From Leuconostoc litchii (GTDB lineage: Bacteria > Bacillota > Bacilli > Lactobacillales > Lactobacillaceae), in assembly GCF_008107645.1 (NCBI RefSeq), contig NZ_SDGY01000001.1, positions 1,087,630 through 1,151,629 on the forward strand: a stretch of DNA of 64,000 bases, in the 5' to 3' direction. The notes beneath the pieces were generated by a model, which saw nothing but the letters and a program-made list of their open reading frames with translations, had not been told where the DNA came from and did not search any database. Both the position numbers and the translations under genes were made by a program. This document shows, piece by piece, positions 1-7,751 of this stretch (within the stretch, counting starts at the first letter, position 1; every line of letters starts with the position of its first letter).

Positions 1-374
1 GCGGCCATAGTGTCATCGTCAACTTGACGAACAATAGCTGATATTTCTTTCAAACTAGCTAATTTTGAGGCACGAACACGACGTTCACCAGCAATGATTT
101 CAAACTTTGAATCGTTCTGTCGCACAATAATTGGTGTCAAAACACCATTTTCTGTAATAGACGCAGCTAGCTCTTGTAATTTATTGTCATCAAAATGATG
201 ACGTGGTTGGAATGGATTCGGTTGAACATCCTCTAATGGCAACTTGACGACTTGTTCCGTTGCTTCTTGTTCTTTGGTTACAATTTTCGTATGCTCAACT
301 GCTTCTTTTGAAACATTATTTGCACCGAAGAGCGAATTCATGCCTTTACCAAGTCCGCCTTTTTTACTTGCCAT
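1..374 (-). CDS. parB: Chromosome partitioning protein ParB, N-terminal part
   Basis: The reading frame starts at ATG 374 and runs off the left edge, so only about 124 N-terminal residues are present. The opening residues MASKKGGLGKGMNSLF are the typical ParB/Spo0J start that stimulates the ParA ATPase. The motif NPFQPRHHF and then IIAGERRVRASKLA (the conserved GERR box of the ParB CTP-binding/N-terminal domain) follow. ParB binds parS sites near the origin and loads SMC. The start codon overlaps the end of parA by 11 bp, so the two are translationally coupled. The DNA-binding HTH and dimerisation domains lie outside the window. Confidence 0.93.
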   Translation of the reverse strand, partial: MASKKGGLGKGMNSLFGANNVSKEAVEHTKIVTKEQEATEQVVKLPLEDVQPNPFQPRHHFDDNKLQELAASITENGVLTPIIVRQNDSKFEIIAGERRVRASKLASLKEISAIVRQVDDDTMA

Positions 375-1125
375 ATTGCTTCAAAACCTCCTGTGCGAGA
401 TTATTATACATTTGTGCACCAATACTTCGCGGATCAAAGTCAATAATTGCTTGTCCGTAAGATGGCGCCTCACTCAAGCGTACAGAGCGTGGAATGATTG
501 TATCATAAACTTTATCATCGAAGTAACTACGTACTTCCTGAGCCACTTGTTTGGCCAAATTAGTGCGTCCATCATACATAGTGAGTAAAATACCCGCTAC
601 ATCCAAATCAGGGTTAAACTGCTGACGAACAAGTTCAATCGTATTCAACAATTGCCCCAAGCCTTCCAACGCATAAAATTCTGTTTGTACAGGAATTAAT
701 ACTGCATCCGCAGCCGTAAATGCATTAACCGTCATTAACCCTAGCGCTGGTGGATTATCAATCAAGATAAAATCATAATCATCACGCACGCTTTCAAGTG
801 ACTTTTTTAAGCAATATTCGCGTTGTGGCTGCTTTGCCAACTCAATTTCAGCACCAGAAAGTTGAATTGTTGCTGGTACTAGATCGTAATTATCGGTTGG
901 TACAATGACTTCACGTAACGGTGTATGCTCCACAATCACATCATAACTATCTTGTTCCAAGACAGACTTATCAACACCTGATCCACTAGTGGCATTTCCC
1001 TGTGCATCAATATCTACCAATAAAACACGTTGACCAGCTTGTGCAAGTGCTGCACCTAAATTAATACTGGTTGTTGTTTTACCCACACCACCCTTTTGAT
1101 TAGCTAATACAATTATTTGCGCCAT
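364..1125 (-). CDS. parA: Chromosome partitioning ATPase ParA (Soj)
   Basis: A 253-residue Walker-type ATPase of the ParA/Soj family that works with ParB in origin segregation and in control of replication initiation. The deviant Walker A KGGVGKTT is at residues 11-18 and a Walker B-like FILIDNPPALG near residue 120. Length and motifs are standard for the chromosomal form. A good ribosome site (AAAGGAGG) precedes ATG 1125. It sits between rsmG and parB, the usual near-origin arrangement in Firmicutes, and its stop codon lies inside the parB start. Confidence 0.95.
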   Translation of the reverse strand: MAQIIVLANQKGGVGKTTTSINLGAALAQAGQRVLLVDIDAQGNATSGSGVDKSVLEQDSYDVIVEHTPLREVIVPTDNYDLVPATIQLSGAEIELAKQPQREYCLKKSLESVRDDYDFILIDNPPALGLMTVNAFTAADAVLIPVQTEFYALEGLGQLLNTIELVRQQFNPDLDVAGILLTMYDGRTNLAKQVAQEVRSYFDDKVYDTIIPRSVRLSEAPSYGQAIIDFDPRSIGAQMYNNLAQEVLKQYGK

Positions 1126-1143
1126 TTCAGGTGCCTCCTTTAT

Positions 1144-1863
1144 TTACGAGATTGGCTTTTTGCTAGGAGTGCCAGCTTGCCTAGGGTATTTTTTTGGTGT
1201 CTTTGCTTTTTTATTCACCAACTGTATATAGCGTTTATCACCATTTGGTAACGAAAATTCAAACTCTTCTGTTAGCTCTCCACCAAGTGTTGCTAAAGCT
1301 TTCTGCCCATCGCTGAGTTCTTGCCTTGCAGCGGAGCCTTTCATGACTAGAAACCGACCGCCAATTTTTACAAAAGGTAAGGTATATTCTGCTAAAATAC
1401 TTGTGCGAGCAACTGCTCGAGCAGTTGCATAATCAAAATTCTCTCGGTATTTTGGATTTTGACCAATATCTTCTGCCCGTCCATGGACAATTTCTACACC
1501 TGTCAGTCTCAACGTATCAACAACTTCTTGCAAGAAATTAACACGCTTTTTGAGTGCATCCACCATGGTTATTTGTAATGAAGGAAAAGCTATTTTTAAA
1601 GGTAAAGATGGAAATCCTGCGCCAGTACCGATATCAATTAAAGTACTATCCAAATTTTGTAAGTTTTTTTCATACATTGCTACCGTTAAAGAATCATAAA
1701 AGTGTTTTAGATACACCTCTTTTTTTTCGGTAATGGCTGTTAAGTTCACATGCTCATTAGTTGTGACAAGCATTTCATAATAAATCTCAAATTGATGTAC
1801 TTGTTCTGCTGTCAAAGTTATACCAGCACTACTTAATGCTGCAATGAAGTCTTCGTTTGTCAA
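1144..1863 (-). CDS. rsmG: 16S rRNA m7G527 methyltransferase RsmG
   Basis: A 239-residue SAM-dependent methyltransferase (formerly GidB) that makes N7-methyl-G527 in 16S rRNA. The SAM-binding motif DIGTGAGFPS is at residues 77-86, preceded by the family signature LTAITEKKEVYLKHFYDSL. The C-terminus is lysine/proline rich, as in LAB homologues. The start codon is TTG at 1863, chosen because GGAG lies seven bases upstream. It is the first gene of the rsmG-parA-parB cluster. Confidence 0.95.
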   Translation of the reverse strand: MTNEDFIAALSSAGITLTAEQVHQFEIYYEMLVTTNEHVNLTAITEKKEVYLKHFYDSLTVAMYEKNLQNLDSTLIDIGTGAGFPSLPLKIAFPSLQITMVDALKKRVNFLQEVVDTLRLTGVEIVHGRAEDIGQNPKYRENFDYATARAVARTSILAEYTLPFVKIGGRFLVMKGSAARQELSDGQKALATLGGELTEEFEFSLPNGDKRYIQLVNKKAKTPKKYPRQAGTPSKKPIS

Positions 1864-1939
1864 TATTCTGCTCCGATTTCAGTTAATTCAGCACGAAAAA
1901 ACGCCAGTTTCAGCTATTACCAGAATACCTAAAAAAAGC

Positions 1940-2887
1940 TTAATTTTCAAGCCTTCCAGCATTAATATTTGCATCAGAAATACGAGCAATTTGTAACAAA
2001 TACCAAGCATTGAAGGATGGTACATCAATATCTTTGGCCACATGAGTATTTGTCGTACTATGTGTACTGTGTAAAATGTCTGCTACAGTAGCCCCAATGG
2101 CCGGTCCATCAGTAACTATATCTATCCATAAATCTTCCAATTCGTATTTTTCTGGATGTAACAAATAATAAAGCGTATTCACGTCATGCATTGGTTTACC
2201 ACGGTCTTTTGAACCATCATGATAATGATTAAAAAGAGCCATTAACATCTTACCAGTCTCGTTTAATTGTAACAATTCTGACATAGATTGTGATGTTAAT
2301 AACGCTTTTTCAGTGACATCAAGTCCAATCATTGTAATATCTAACTCACTCTCAAAAACAATCTTTGCAGCATCTGGATCAGTAAAGACATTAAACTCAG
2401 CTACTGATGTAAGATTACCACCAGATAATGATCCGCCCATGACAACTAGTCTCTCAATTTTTTTCAAATCCTGTGGATACCTTTGAAGTAACTTTGCAAT
2501 ATTAGTAAACGCACCAACAGCTACCAGAGTTATTTTTTCTGCACTATTCTTTAAAACCTCATGCATTGCTTCAACAGCTTCTTTTTCAATCATTTTTGTT
2601 GAAATTTCACCAAAATCATAACCTGGCATGCCACTTTCACCATGTATATTCGAGGCATCTTTAAAAGGTTTAACAAGAGGTTTTTCAGCACCACGTGCTA
2701 TTTTTATATCTTGTCTGTTAAAATAATGAGCTAACTTTAATACATTATTTGTTGTCTTATCAACCGAAACATTTCCTGCAACGGATGTAATCAACCGTAC
2801 ATCAAACACATTATTTGTCAATAAAACGGTGATGGCAGCTGCATCATCAATACCAGGATCTGTGTCAAAAATAATTGGAATCGTCAT
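1940..2887 (-). CDS. Inosine-uridine preferring nucleoside hydrolase
   Basis: A 315-residue N-ribohydrolase of the IunH/Rih family that cleaves ribonucleosides to base and ribose. The N-terminal calcium-binding cluster DTDPGIDD is at residues 8-15, with VAVGAFTNIA and MHDVNTLYYLL further on as in the family. The substrate (pyrimidine, purine or both) cannot be read from sequence. GGAG sits eight bases before ATG 2887. An extended -10 (TGGTATAAT) upstream suggests it has its own promoter, divergent from the small-RNA promoter at 2936-2964. A second member of the family lies at 56587-57543, only about 25% similar by eye. Confidence 0.9.
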   Translation of the reverse strand: MTIPIIFDTDPGIDDAAAITVLLTNNVFDVRLITSVAGNVSVDKTTNNVLKLAHYFNRQDIKIARGAEKPLVKPFKDASNIHGESGMPGYDFGEISTKMIEKEAVEAMHEVLKNSAEKITLVAVGAFTNIAKLLQRYPQDLKKIERLVVMGGSLSGGNLTSVAEFNVFTDPDAAKIVFESELDITMIGLDVTEKALLTSQSMSELLQLNETGKMLMALFNHYHDGSKDRGKPMHDVNTLYYLLHPEKYELEDLWIDIVTDGPAIGATVADILHSTHSTTNTHVAKDIDVPSFNAWYLLQIARISDANINAGRLEN

Positions 2888-2935
2888 TTTATTACTCCTA
2901 AACTTTATTGCCTTTATTATACCAGAACAAAAGCA

Positions 2936-2964
2936 TTGACTTTTCTAGTCAGTAGATTTATTAT
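2936..2964 (+). promoter_or_regulatory. Promoter of the small-RNA locus
   Basis: TTGACT at 2936-2941, a 17-bp spacer and TATTAT at 2959-2964 form a near-consensus sigma-A promoter. It points to the right, away from the nucleoside hydrolase, and predicts a start near 2971. There is no annotated protein gene downstream on this strand, only the structured RNA described next. Confidence 0.75.
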
Positions 2965-2995
2965 ATAGTCAATCTAGGAAAGGGGGTCATAACTT

Positions 2996-3040
2996 TTGAG
3001 TAATTCTAACGGAAAACACTCAATCGTTTTGGCCGCTTAA
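2996..3040 (+). CDS. Putative 14-residue leader/small peptide
   Basis: TTG start nine bases after GGGGG, reading MSNSNGKHSIVLAA and stopping at TAA 3038-3040. The stop codon falls in the loop side of the main hairpin, so translation would disrupt both hairpin arms. I know of no homologue. Its coding status rests only on the strong ribosome site and spacing; it may instead be part of a non-coding RNA. Confidence 0.35.
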   Translation: MSNSNGKHSIVLAA

Positions 3041-3070
3041 TAGGAAAAGCGGTCGATTCGATTGCAGTAG

Positions 3071-3117
3071 CCACGAAGTAAGTTTGATTTAGATTCTACT
3101 TCGTGGTTTTTTTATTT
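3071..3117 (+). terminator. Terminator of the small RNA
   Basis: CCACGAAGTA at 3071-3080 pairs perfectly with TACTTCGTGG at 3097-3106, with a 16-nt loop, followed by seven T. It only makes sense for rightward transcription. Confidence 0.8.
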
Positions 3118-3172
3118 TTCAAATTATAGTTTCATTTATAAATTATTTGAATCAAAAATTTATAATATATAA

Positions 3173-3207
3173 AAAAGGCGATATAGCATATTGCTACATC
3201 ACCTTTT
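3173..3207 (-). terminator. Terminator of tRNA-Leu
   Basis: Read on the minus strand this is a 16-bp stem with a 3-nt loop, complete if two G-U pairs are allowed, starting AAAAGG and ending CCUUUU with a following T run. The G-U pairs only form on the minus strand, which fixes the direction. Confidence 0.75.
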
Positions 3208-3214
3208 CATTTAA

Positions 3215-3298
3215 TGCCGCCGGTGGGAGTCGAACCCACACGGTGTTGCCACCACTGGATTTTGAGTCCAGCGCGTCTGCCAATTCCGCCACAGCGGC
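3215..3298 (-). tRNA. tRNA-Leu (anticodon CAA)
   Basis: An 84-nt class II tRNA with a long variable arm. The acceptor GCCGCTG pairs with CGGCGGC and the discriminator is A. The anticodon stem CTGGA/TCCAG encloses the loop CTCAAAA, giving anticodon CAA, which reads UUG. The T arm GTGGG-TTCGACT-CCCAC is intact. The 3' CCA is not encoded. It stands alone and has its own terminator. Confidence 0.96.
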
Positions 3299-3365
3299 GT
3301 TAAATATTTAAACAACTATATTAGAATACCAGTAAAAAGTTTGTTCGTCAACCCTTTTCATATAT

Positions 3366-3668
3366 TTAATCGATGTGTTCAATAATTGTATGATGAACGT
3401 GTTTTAGTGCATTATCTAGCAATATTAATATATGCGAATCGCCCAGTCCATATAACATTTCTCGACCATGTTTTTCTGCCTCAACCAATTTCGCTTCTCT
3501 CAGCAATTTCAACTGATGCGAAACTGCGGATTGTTCCATACCTAAACAAGCTGTTATCTCTGAGACACTATATGGACGTTCTCTTAACAGTTCAAGAATA
3601 ATAAGTCTTTGCTTATTACTTAGTAATTTAAAAATTTTTTCCAACTCGATAATCGCATCTTTTTTCAT
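3366..3668 (-). CDS. czrA: ArsR/SmtB-family zinc-sensing repressor, CzrA-like
   Basis: A 100-residue winged-helix repressor. The recognition helix region SAVSHQLKLLREAKLV is at residues 47-62. The C-terminal helix carries D77-x-H79-x10-H90-x2-H93, which has exactly the spacing of the alpha-5 zinc site of Staphylococcus CzrA (D84, H86, H97, H100), so zinc or cobalt sensing is expected. I chose ATG 3668, preceded by AATGAGG and a -10 TATAAT, over a longer TTG-start version beginning at 3713. A matching operator lies upstream of the CDF exporter at 6019-6942, about 3.3 kb away, so repressor and target are split. Confidence 0.88.
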   Translation of the reverse strand: MKKDAIIELEKIFKLLSNKQRLIILELLRERPYSVSEITACLGMEQSAVSHQLKLLREAKLVEAEKHGREMLYGLGDSHILILLDNALKHVHHTIIEHID

Positions 3669-3718
3669 AACCTCATTATAACAGCGATAATCAAGTTTAA
3701 TGCATATAATCAAAAAAA

Positions 3719-3740
3719 AAAACCACTAAATGTGGTTTTT
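3719..3740 (-). terminator. Terminator of the usp gene
   Basis: AAAACCAC and GTGGTTTT form an 8-bp stem with a 5-nt loop; on the minus strand it is followed by a long T run. It starts only a few bases after the usp stop codon. Confidence 0.8.
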
Positions 3741-3742
3741 AA

Positions 3743-4213
3743 TTATAGCTGTTCTTTTCTTGCAACCATAGATGACACGTTCGCATGACGAGCAATATAA
3801 GCAGCTTGAGAGCCTAGTGATCCCCAGAACCCTTCACGAGAGTGCGCACCAACAATAATCAAGTCAGCCCCTACACGTGGTGCTATTTCTTGAACTAAAA
3901 CTTCACCAGCTTTAGAACCATCTTCAAAAATAGTTTCCACATTAGTTGCACCCTTTGAAAGTGCATACTCTTTATAACGCGATAGGTTAGCTTCAAACTC
4001 AGCTCTTTTTTCTTTAATGAAGTCAAGATGAAGTGCTTCAATCGTTGACAAATCACCCATTTCCAAAATTGTTGCAATGGTCAATTTTGAGCCATCTTCG
4101 CTAGCTTGGTGAATCGCATTCGCCAAAGCAAAATAACCTTGTTCTGATTCATCAACACCAACTAAGATGTTTTTAAATTGCGTTGGTTCGATGTTTAAGT
4201 TTAATTCACTCAT
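3743..4213 (-). CDS. Universal stress protein, UspA family
   Basis: A 156-residue single Usp domain. The N-terminal strand is NILVGVDESEQGYFAL, and near residues 120-150 it has IIVGAHSREGFWGSLGSQA followed by HANVSSMVAR. That is close to the G-2x-G-9x-G(S/T) nucleotide-binding signature, so ATP or AMP binding is plausible. Such proteins are induced by starvation and stress; the molecular role is unknown. It has a good ribosome site (AGAGGAG) and lies directly downstream of mntH on the same strand, 36 bp away, so it may be co-transcribed with the Mn transporter. Confidence 0.9.
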   Translation of the reverse strand: MSELNLNIEPTQFKNILVGVDESEQGYFALANAIHQASEDGSKLTIATILEMGDLSTIEALHLDFIKEKRAEFEANLSRYKEYALSKGATNVETIFEDGSKAGEVLVQEIAPRVGADLIIVGAHSREGFWGSLGSQAAYIARHANVSSMVARKEQL

Positions 4214-4249
4214 TTTATCTCTCCTCTAATTCAAATTATACTAACTAAA

Positions 4250-5641
4250 TCATGATCCCATAAGTTGTTCATAAATACTCATAAGATTCAATATAGTCAA
4301 AACAGCAAAAGAAATCCAGCCCAATATTGCTACCCACTTAGGATTAGCAAATTCACCCATAATCTTTTTAGAAGATGTAAAGTAAACTAAGGGAGCCATA
4401 GTAAATGGTAGTGCTATGGCTAAGAATACCTGAGAACTAACCATTAAATCATCTAGTTTCCCTTCAGCGCCACCATAAATTAAAGTAATGGCAACAACTG
4501 GCGCTAATGCAAGGCCTCGTGTAATGACACGACGTAACCACATTGGAATACGTAAATGCAAGAAACCTTCCATGACAATTTCACCTGTTAATGTTCCAGT
4601 AATAGTTGAGTTTTGTCCTGAAGCTAGCAAAGCAACGGCAAACAATGTTGACAATACAGGTGAAGCTATTGCTCCAGCGATTTGACTATTACCCAAAGCA
4701 CGGTACATATCCCCAAATGCACCAACAGAATCAGCATGCCCGAAGAACAACGATGCACCTAAGATTAACAATAATGAATTAATTACAAACGCCAATGACA
4801 ATTGAATATTAGAATCCCATGTCATGAAACGAACAGCTTCTTTAATAGCTGACTTGTCTTGGCGGTCAACCTTACGTGTCTGAGAAATTGACGAATGTAG
4901 ATATAAATTATGGGGCATGACAGTTGCACCAATAATTCCTAACGTTAGTGTCAATTGTGAAGCTCCTGAACCGACAGGTGTCTTAGAACTCAAAGTTTGT
5001 AATTGTGGCAAATATCCACCGAACATAGAAGATAACTCTGGTTTTGATAGAATAACTAGATAAGCAAAGATAACCAAAATAGTAATAATCAAAGTCATAA
5101 CAATAGCTTCAATTTTACGGAATCCAAACTTCATTAATAATAGTAACAAAACGACATCAAAAGCCGTGGTCAGAACAGAAGCAATCATTGACCACCCGAA
5201 TAACAAATGCAAAGCAATGGCTCCACCAATAACTTCAGCAATATCTGTGGCTATCAAAGCTAATTCTGTCATGATCCAAAGTATAATACCACCAACTTTG
5301 TTGGTCCGATCACGTGTAGCTTGTGCTAAATCTTCCTGTGTAACAATACCTAATTTTCCAGCCATATATTGCAGCAGCATAGCTATCAAACTTGATATAA
5401 GCACAATTGATAATAATGTATAACGATACTGTGCACCACCGGCCACAGAAGTTACCCAATTACCTGGATCCATGTAACCAACAGCAACTAAGGCTCCTGG
5501 ACCTGAAAATGCTAACAACTTACGCCAAAAAGAACCATCCTTTGGCGCCTCTATTGAGCTGTTAACGTCGCTCAAACTCAAATCATCTTTAGTTTTTTCA
5601 ACAAAATGATGTTTTGAATCAACACTTGTAGAATCTTGCAT
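4250..5641 (-). CDS. mntH: Nramp-family Mn2+/H+ symporter MntH
   Basis: A 463-residue Nramp transporter with about 11 membrane segments. The metal-site motif DPGN is at residues 58-61 in helix 1 and MPHN at 242-245 in helix 6, both intact, so it should import Mn2+ (and possibly Fe2+) with protons. Mn uptake matters in Leuconostoc and other LAB that rely on manganese. AAGGAG precedes ATG 5641. The gene has a strong promoter at 5855-5882 and an unusually long leader of about 200 nt with a two-level hairpin. Confidence 0.94.
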   Translation of the reverse strand: MQDSTSVDSKHHFVEKTKDDLSLSDVNSSIEAPKDGSFWRKLLAFSGPGALVAVGYMDPGNWVTSVAGGAQYRYTLLSIVLISSLIAMLLQYMAGKLGIVTQEDLAQATRDRTNKVGGIILWIMTELALIATDIAEVIGGAIALHLLFGWSMIASVLTTAFDVVLLLLLMKFGFRKIEAIVMTLIITILVIFAYLVILSKPELSSMFGGYLPQLQTLSSKTPVGSGASQLTLTLGIIGATVMPHNLYLHSSISQTRKVDRQDKSAIKEAVRFMTWDSNIQLSLAFVINSLLLILGASLFFGHADSVGAFGDMYRALGNSQIAGAIASPVLSTLFAVALLASGQNSTITGTLTGEIVMEGFLHLRIPMWLRRVITRGLALAPVVAITLIYGGAEGKLDDLMVSSQVFLAIALPFTMAPLVYFTSSKKIMGEFANPKWVAILGWISFAVLTILNLMSIYEQLMGS

Positions 5642-5769
5642 TCTATCTCTCCTTAAGATTTCTCCTCAGAGTAAAATAAACGAATTTCGACTTGACTGAA
5701 ATATCGCAAAAATATTTAATTTTTAATGGGCTATGCACACCAAATATCTAAAATCAAGTGCTAAATAAA

Positions 5770-5815
5770 TTTCATAAAGAATTTCATTCAACACAGTTGT
5801 TGAAAGCTTATGAAA
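5770..5815 (-). promoter_or_regulatory. Two-level hairpin in the mntH leader
   Basis: TTTCATAA (5770-5777) and TTATGAAA (5808-5815) form an 8-bp outer stem enclosing a perfect 7-bp hairpin TTCAACA/TGTTGAA (5787-5793 with 5798-5804, loop 4 nt). It sits mid-leader between the promoter and the mntH start. I could not match it to the yybP-ykoY manganese riboswitch, so its role is open. Confidence 0.45.
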
Positions 5816-5854
5816 ATTACCTAACTCGGTTATACTCACTCTAATACATAGTTT

Positions 5855-5882
5855 ATAATACACCCTATTCTAAATTCGTCAA
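5855..5882 (-). promoter_or_regulatory. Promoter of mntH
   Basis: Minus-strand TTGACG (5877-5882), 16-bp spacer, TATTAT (5855-5860). The predicted start near 5848 leaves a leader of about 205 nt before mntH. Confidence 0.7.
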
Positions 5883-6018
5883 CAACAAAATTATATTCAC
5901 AGAAAATAAAATTATTAACTATAAATATTATGATAAAAAAAACTATTATTGATGGGCATAAAAGCTATTTTATTAGAATATTACGAATTGGTTACACGAT
6001 GTTTTATTTATATTTATT

Positions 6019-6942
6019 CTAAATTACATTACAAGCTTGATCAAAACTATTTGTTTCTATTTGGATTGTTACATGGCTGATATTATACTTTTGTCGTAAC
6101 TCATTTGAAATGTCTGCTAGTAATATTTGTTCATCAACATCTTTATTAATAGAAAGATGAACTGTCATCGCTGCTTCAGTTGTCGAAAGTGGCCAAATAT
6201 GTAAATCATGAAGTTGATGAACACCTTTATGTGTTGATAAGTAACGCATTACAGCAGATTCATCCACATTATCCGGTACACCATTTAAAGATAAATTAAA
6301 TGTTGATTTCATAACTGGCCAAGATGTAACAGCGATAATCACACCAATAATTAGTGACACAATAGAATCAATAATACGTAAACCAGTAATTTGTATCAGA
6401 AAACCGGCCAAAATAACACCAACGGATACACCCGCATCAGCTAATAAATGAATATAGGCAGTTTTGGCATTTAAATCTTGTTCGTGATGATGACCATGTT
6501 CATCGGGTACCCCTGATGATTTAAAAAGCATGGCTGTCGCAAAATTAATGACGATACCAACTGCTGCAACAATCATCACTAACCAACCAGTTGTTGGTGA
6601 TGTTGGCGGTGTGATTATATCTTGAATACTTTCGTAAAAGATAGTAATTACCGCAAATATTAATAATATGGTATTAAATAAACTAGCCAAAATAGACATA
6701 TTATGCCAACCATAAGTATGGCGTTTTGTTGCACTCAAGCCAAATACAACTACAGCAATCCAAGCAATCATCAAAGCCAATACATCACTTAAATTATGAA
6801 AGGCATCAGCAAATAGTGCCGTTGAATGCGCAAATTTAGCAAATAATAATTCGGATAGCACAAAAATCATATTCAAAGAAATACCTATTACATAGGGTTT
6901 TTGTCTCATTGTTTTCTGTTTATCCTCACGATGTTTTGTCAT
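6019..6942 (-). CDS. Cation diffusion facilitator, zinc efflux (CzcD/ZitB type)
   Basis: A 307-residue CDF exporter with six predicted membrane helices and a cytoplasmic C-terminal domain. The two HxxxD metal-site pairs are H49/D53 in helix 2 and H165/D169 in helix 5, the pattern of zinc-transporting members. A histidine-rich loop (HGHHHEQD, residues 149-156) lies between helices 4 and 5. It exports Zn2+ against protons. GAGGAGG precedes ATG 6942. A TGAA-N6-TTCA box in the promoter links it to the CzrA-like repressor at 3366-3668. Confidence 0.92.
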   Translation of the reverse strand: MTKHREDKQKTMRQKPYVIGISLNMIFVLSELLFAKFAHSTALFADAFHNLSDVLALMIAWIAVVVFGLSATKRHTYGWHNMSILASLFNTILLIFAVITIFYESIQDIITPPTSPTTGWLVMIVAAVGIVINFATAMLFKSSGVPDEHGHHHEQDLNAKTAYIHLLADAGVSVGVILAGFLIQITGLRIIDSIVSLIIGVIIAVTSWPVMKSTFNLSLNGVPDNVDESAVMRYLSTHKGVHQLHDLHIWPLSTTEAAMTVHLSINKDVDEQILLADISNELRQKYNISHVTIQIETNSFDQACNVI

Positions 6943-6975
6943 TTTATTTACCTCCTCTATATTTTAACACTTATC

Positions 6976-6989
6976 TGAAAAATAATTCA
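6976..6989 (-). promoter_or_regulatory. CzrA/SmtB-type operator upstream of the zinc exporter
   Basis: TGAA-N6-TTCA flanked by AT-rich ends, about 35 bp before the CDF start codon. TGAA-N6-TTCA is the core of operators bound by SmtB and CzrA. The window encodes such a repressor with an intact zinc site, which supports the assignment. Confidence 0.6.
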
Positions 6990-7002
6990 TATATTATCTA
7001 AA

Positions 7003-7033
7003 AAATAACAAGTATATCTCATACTTGTTATTT
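7003..7033 (-). terminator. Terminator of the sirtuin gene
   Basis: A perfect 13-bp inverted repeat (7003-7015 with 7021-7033, loop 5 nt) that overlaps the stop codon, followed on the minus strand by six T. It insulates the CDF promoter from upstream transcription. Confidence 0.85.
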
Positions 7034-7736
7034 AAACTTTTAATTCTGAGAAAAACTCACCGGCATCCCCAATAACTTGATTAACATCAAAGGGTGTTGT
7101 GATATGCTCAAAATTAATTGACATAATATGAGCCGTAGGATTCGCATATTGTAATAAACCAGCAAATGGGTAAACCTTAAAACTAGTACCTACAATAACA
7201 ATTAAATCGGCTTTCTGAACCCATAAGGCCGATTTTTCAACATCAAATGGCATTTCTTCATAAAATGTGATTCTTGGGCGCAATAGAGCACCGTCCTCAC
7301 GTACCATTGAATTCAAATATTCTTGATATGGGGTTGGTTGACCATCATTAGGTGCATATACGTCATATAATGAACCATGAAATCTAATCAATTGATTTAC
7401 ATCAGAATGCGCCTTAACATGTAAATCATCAACATTTTGTGTGATAATTTTTGCTCGTCCTTCTTTTGTTAAGGTTGCCATTTTTTTGTGAATAACATTC
7501 GGTTCAGCTTCTGGAAAATACATATTGTCCATCATAAATTGATATTGTTTTTTTGGCTCTTTATGAAAGGCTGTGGCGCTGAGTAGGTATTCTGGTTGTA
7601 AGCGAATACCATCATAAATACCGCCTTTTGAGCGATAATCAGGTATACCAGACAAAGTCGATATACCTGCACCTGTCATAAATAAAATATTATTTGCATC
7701 GTCAAAGCGCTTTTGTATTTTTGCTGTGACTAACAT
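7032..7736 (-). CDS. Sir2-family NAD-dependent deacylase without zinc cysteines
   Basis: A 234-residue sirtuin. The NAD-binding motif GAGIS is at residues 22-26, IPDYRSKGGIYDG at 31-43, TQNVDDLH at 99-106 and the catalytic histidine in FHGS at 120. The region that normally holds the four zinc cysteines (about residues 122-155) contains none, and the whole protein has no cysteine. Sirtuins of this type may deacylate proteins or act as ADP-ribosyl transferases; which applies here is unknown. GGGG precedes ATG 7736. It is the last gene of the ppx-mvaA cluster, 15 bp after the preceding gene. Confidence 0.86.
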   Translation of the reverse strand: MLVTAKIQKRFDDANNILFMTGAGISTLSGIPDYRSKGGIYDGIRLQPEYLLSATAFHKEPKKQYQFMMDNMYFPEAEPNVIHKKMATLTKEGRAKIITQNVDDLHVKAHSDVNQLIRFHGSLYDVYAPNDGQPTPYQEYLNSMVREDGALLRPRITFYEEMPFDVEKSALWVQKADLIVIVGTSFKVYPFAGLLQYANPTAHIMSINFEHITTPFDVNQVIGDAGEFFSELKV

Positions 7737-7751
7737 ACATTCCCCTTCAAA

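Larger units (their letters stand above)
2971..3117 (+). ncRNA. Candidate structured small RNA with a 14-codon ORF
   Basis: A predicted transcript of about 145 nt. In order it holds a strong purine-rich ribosome site (GGGGG at 2982-2986), a short ORF, a two-part hairpin (outer stem 3021-3026 with 3059-3064, inner 8-bp stem 3031-3038 with 3047-3054), and an intrinsic terminator (10-bp stem 3071-3080 with 3097-3106, then a run of T). Promoter, structure and terminator agree on the plus strand. The layout resembles an attenuation leader, but the next object downstream is a tRNA on the other strand, so it looks like a free-standing RNA. I do not recognise the family. Confidence 0.6.
5642..6018. 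other. 377-bp intergenic region: mntH promoter and structured leader
   Basis: The half next to mntH is its promoter and leader. The half next to the CDF gene (about 5890-6018) is AT-rich and shows no gene, promoter or clear terminator that I can support. Confidence 0.6.

Noticed and set aside
5642-5850. yybP-ykoY manganese riboswitch in front of mntH
   Set aside because: The conserved loop sequences could not be found; only a generic hairpin is visible.
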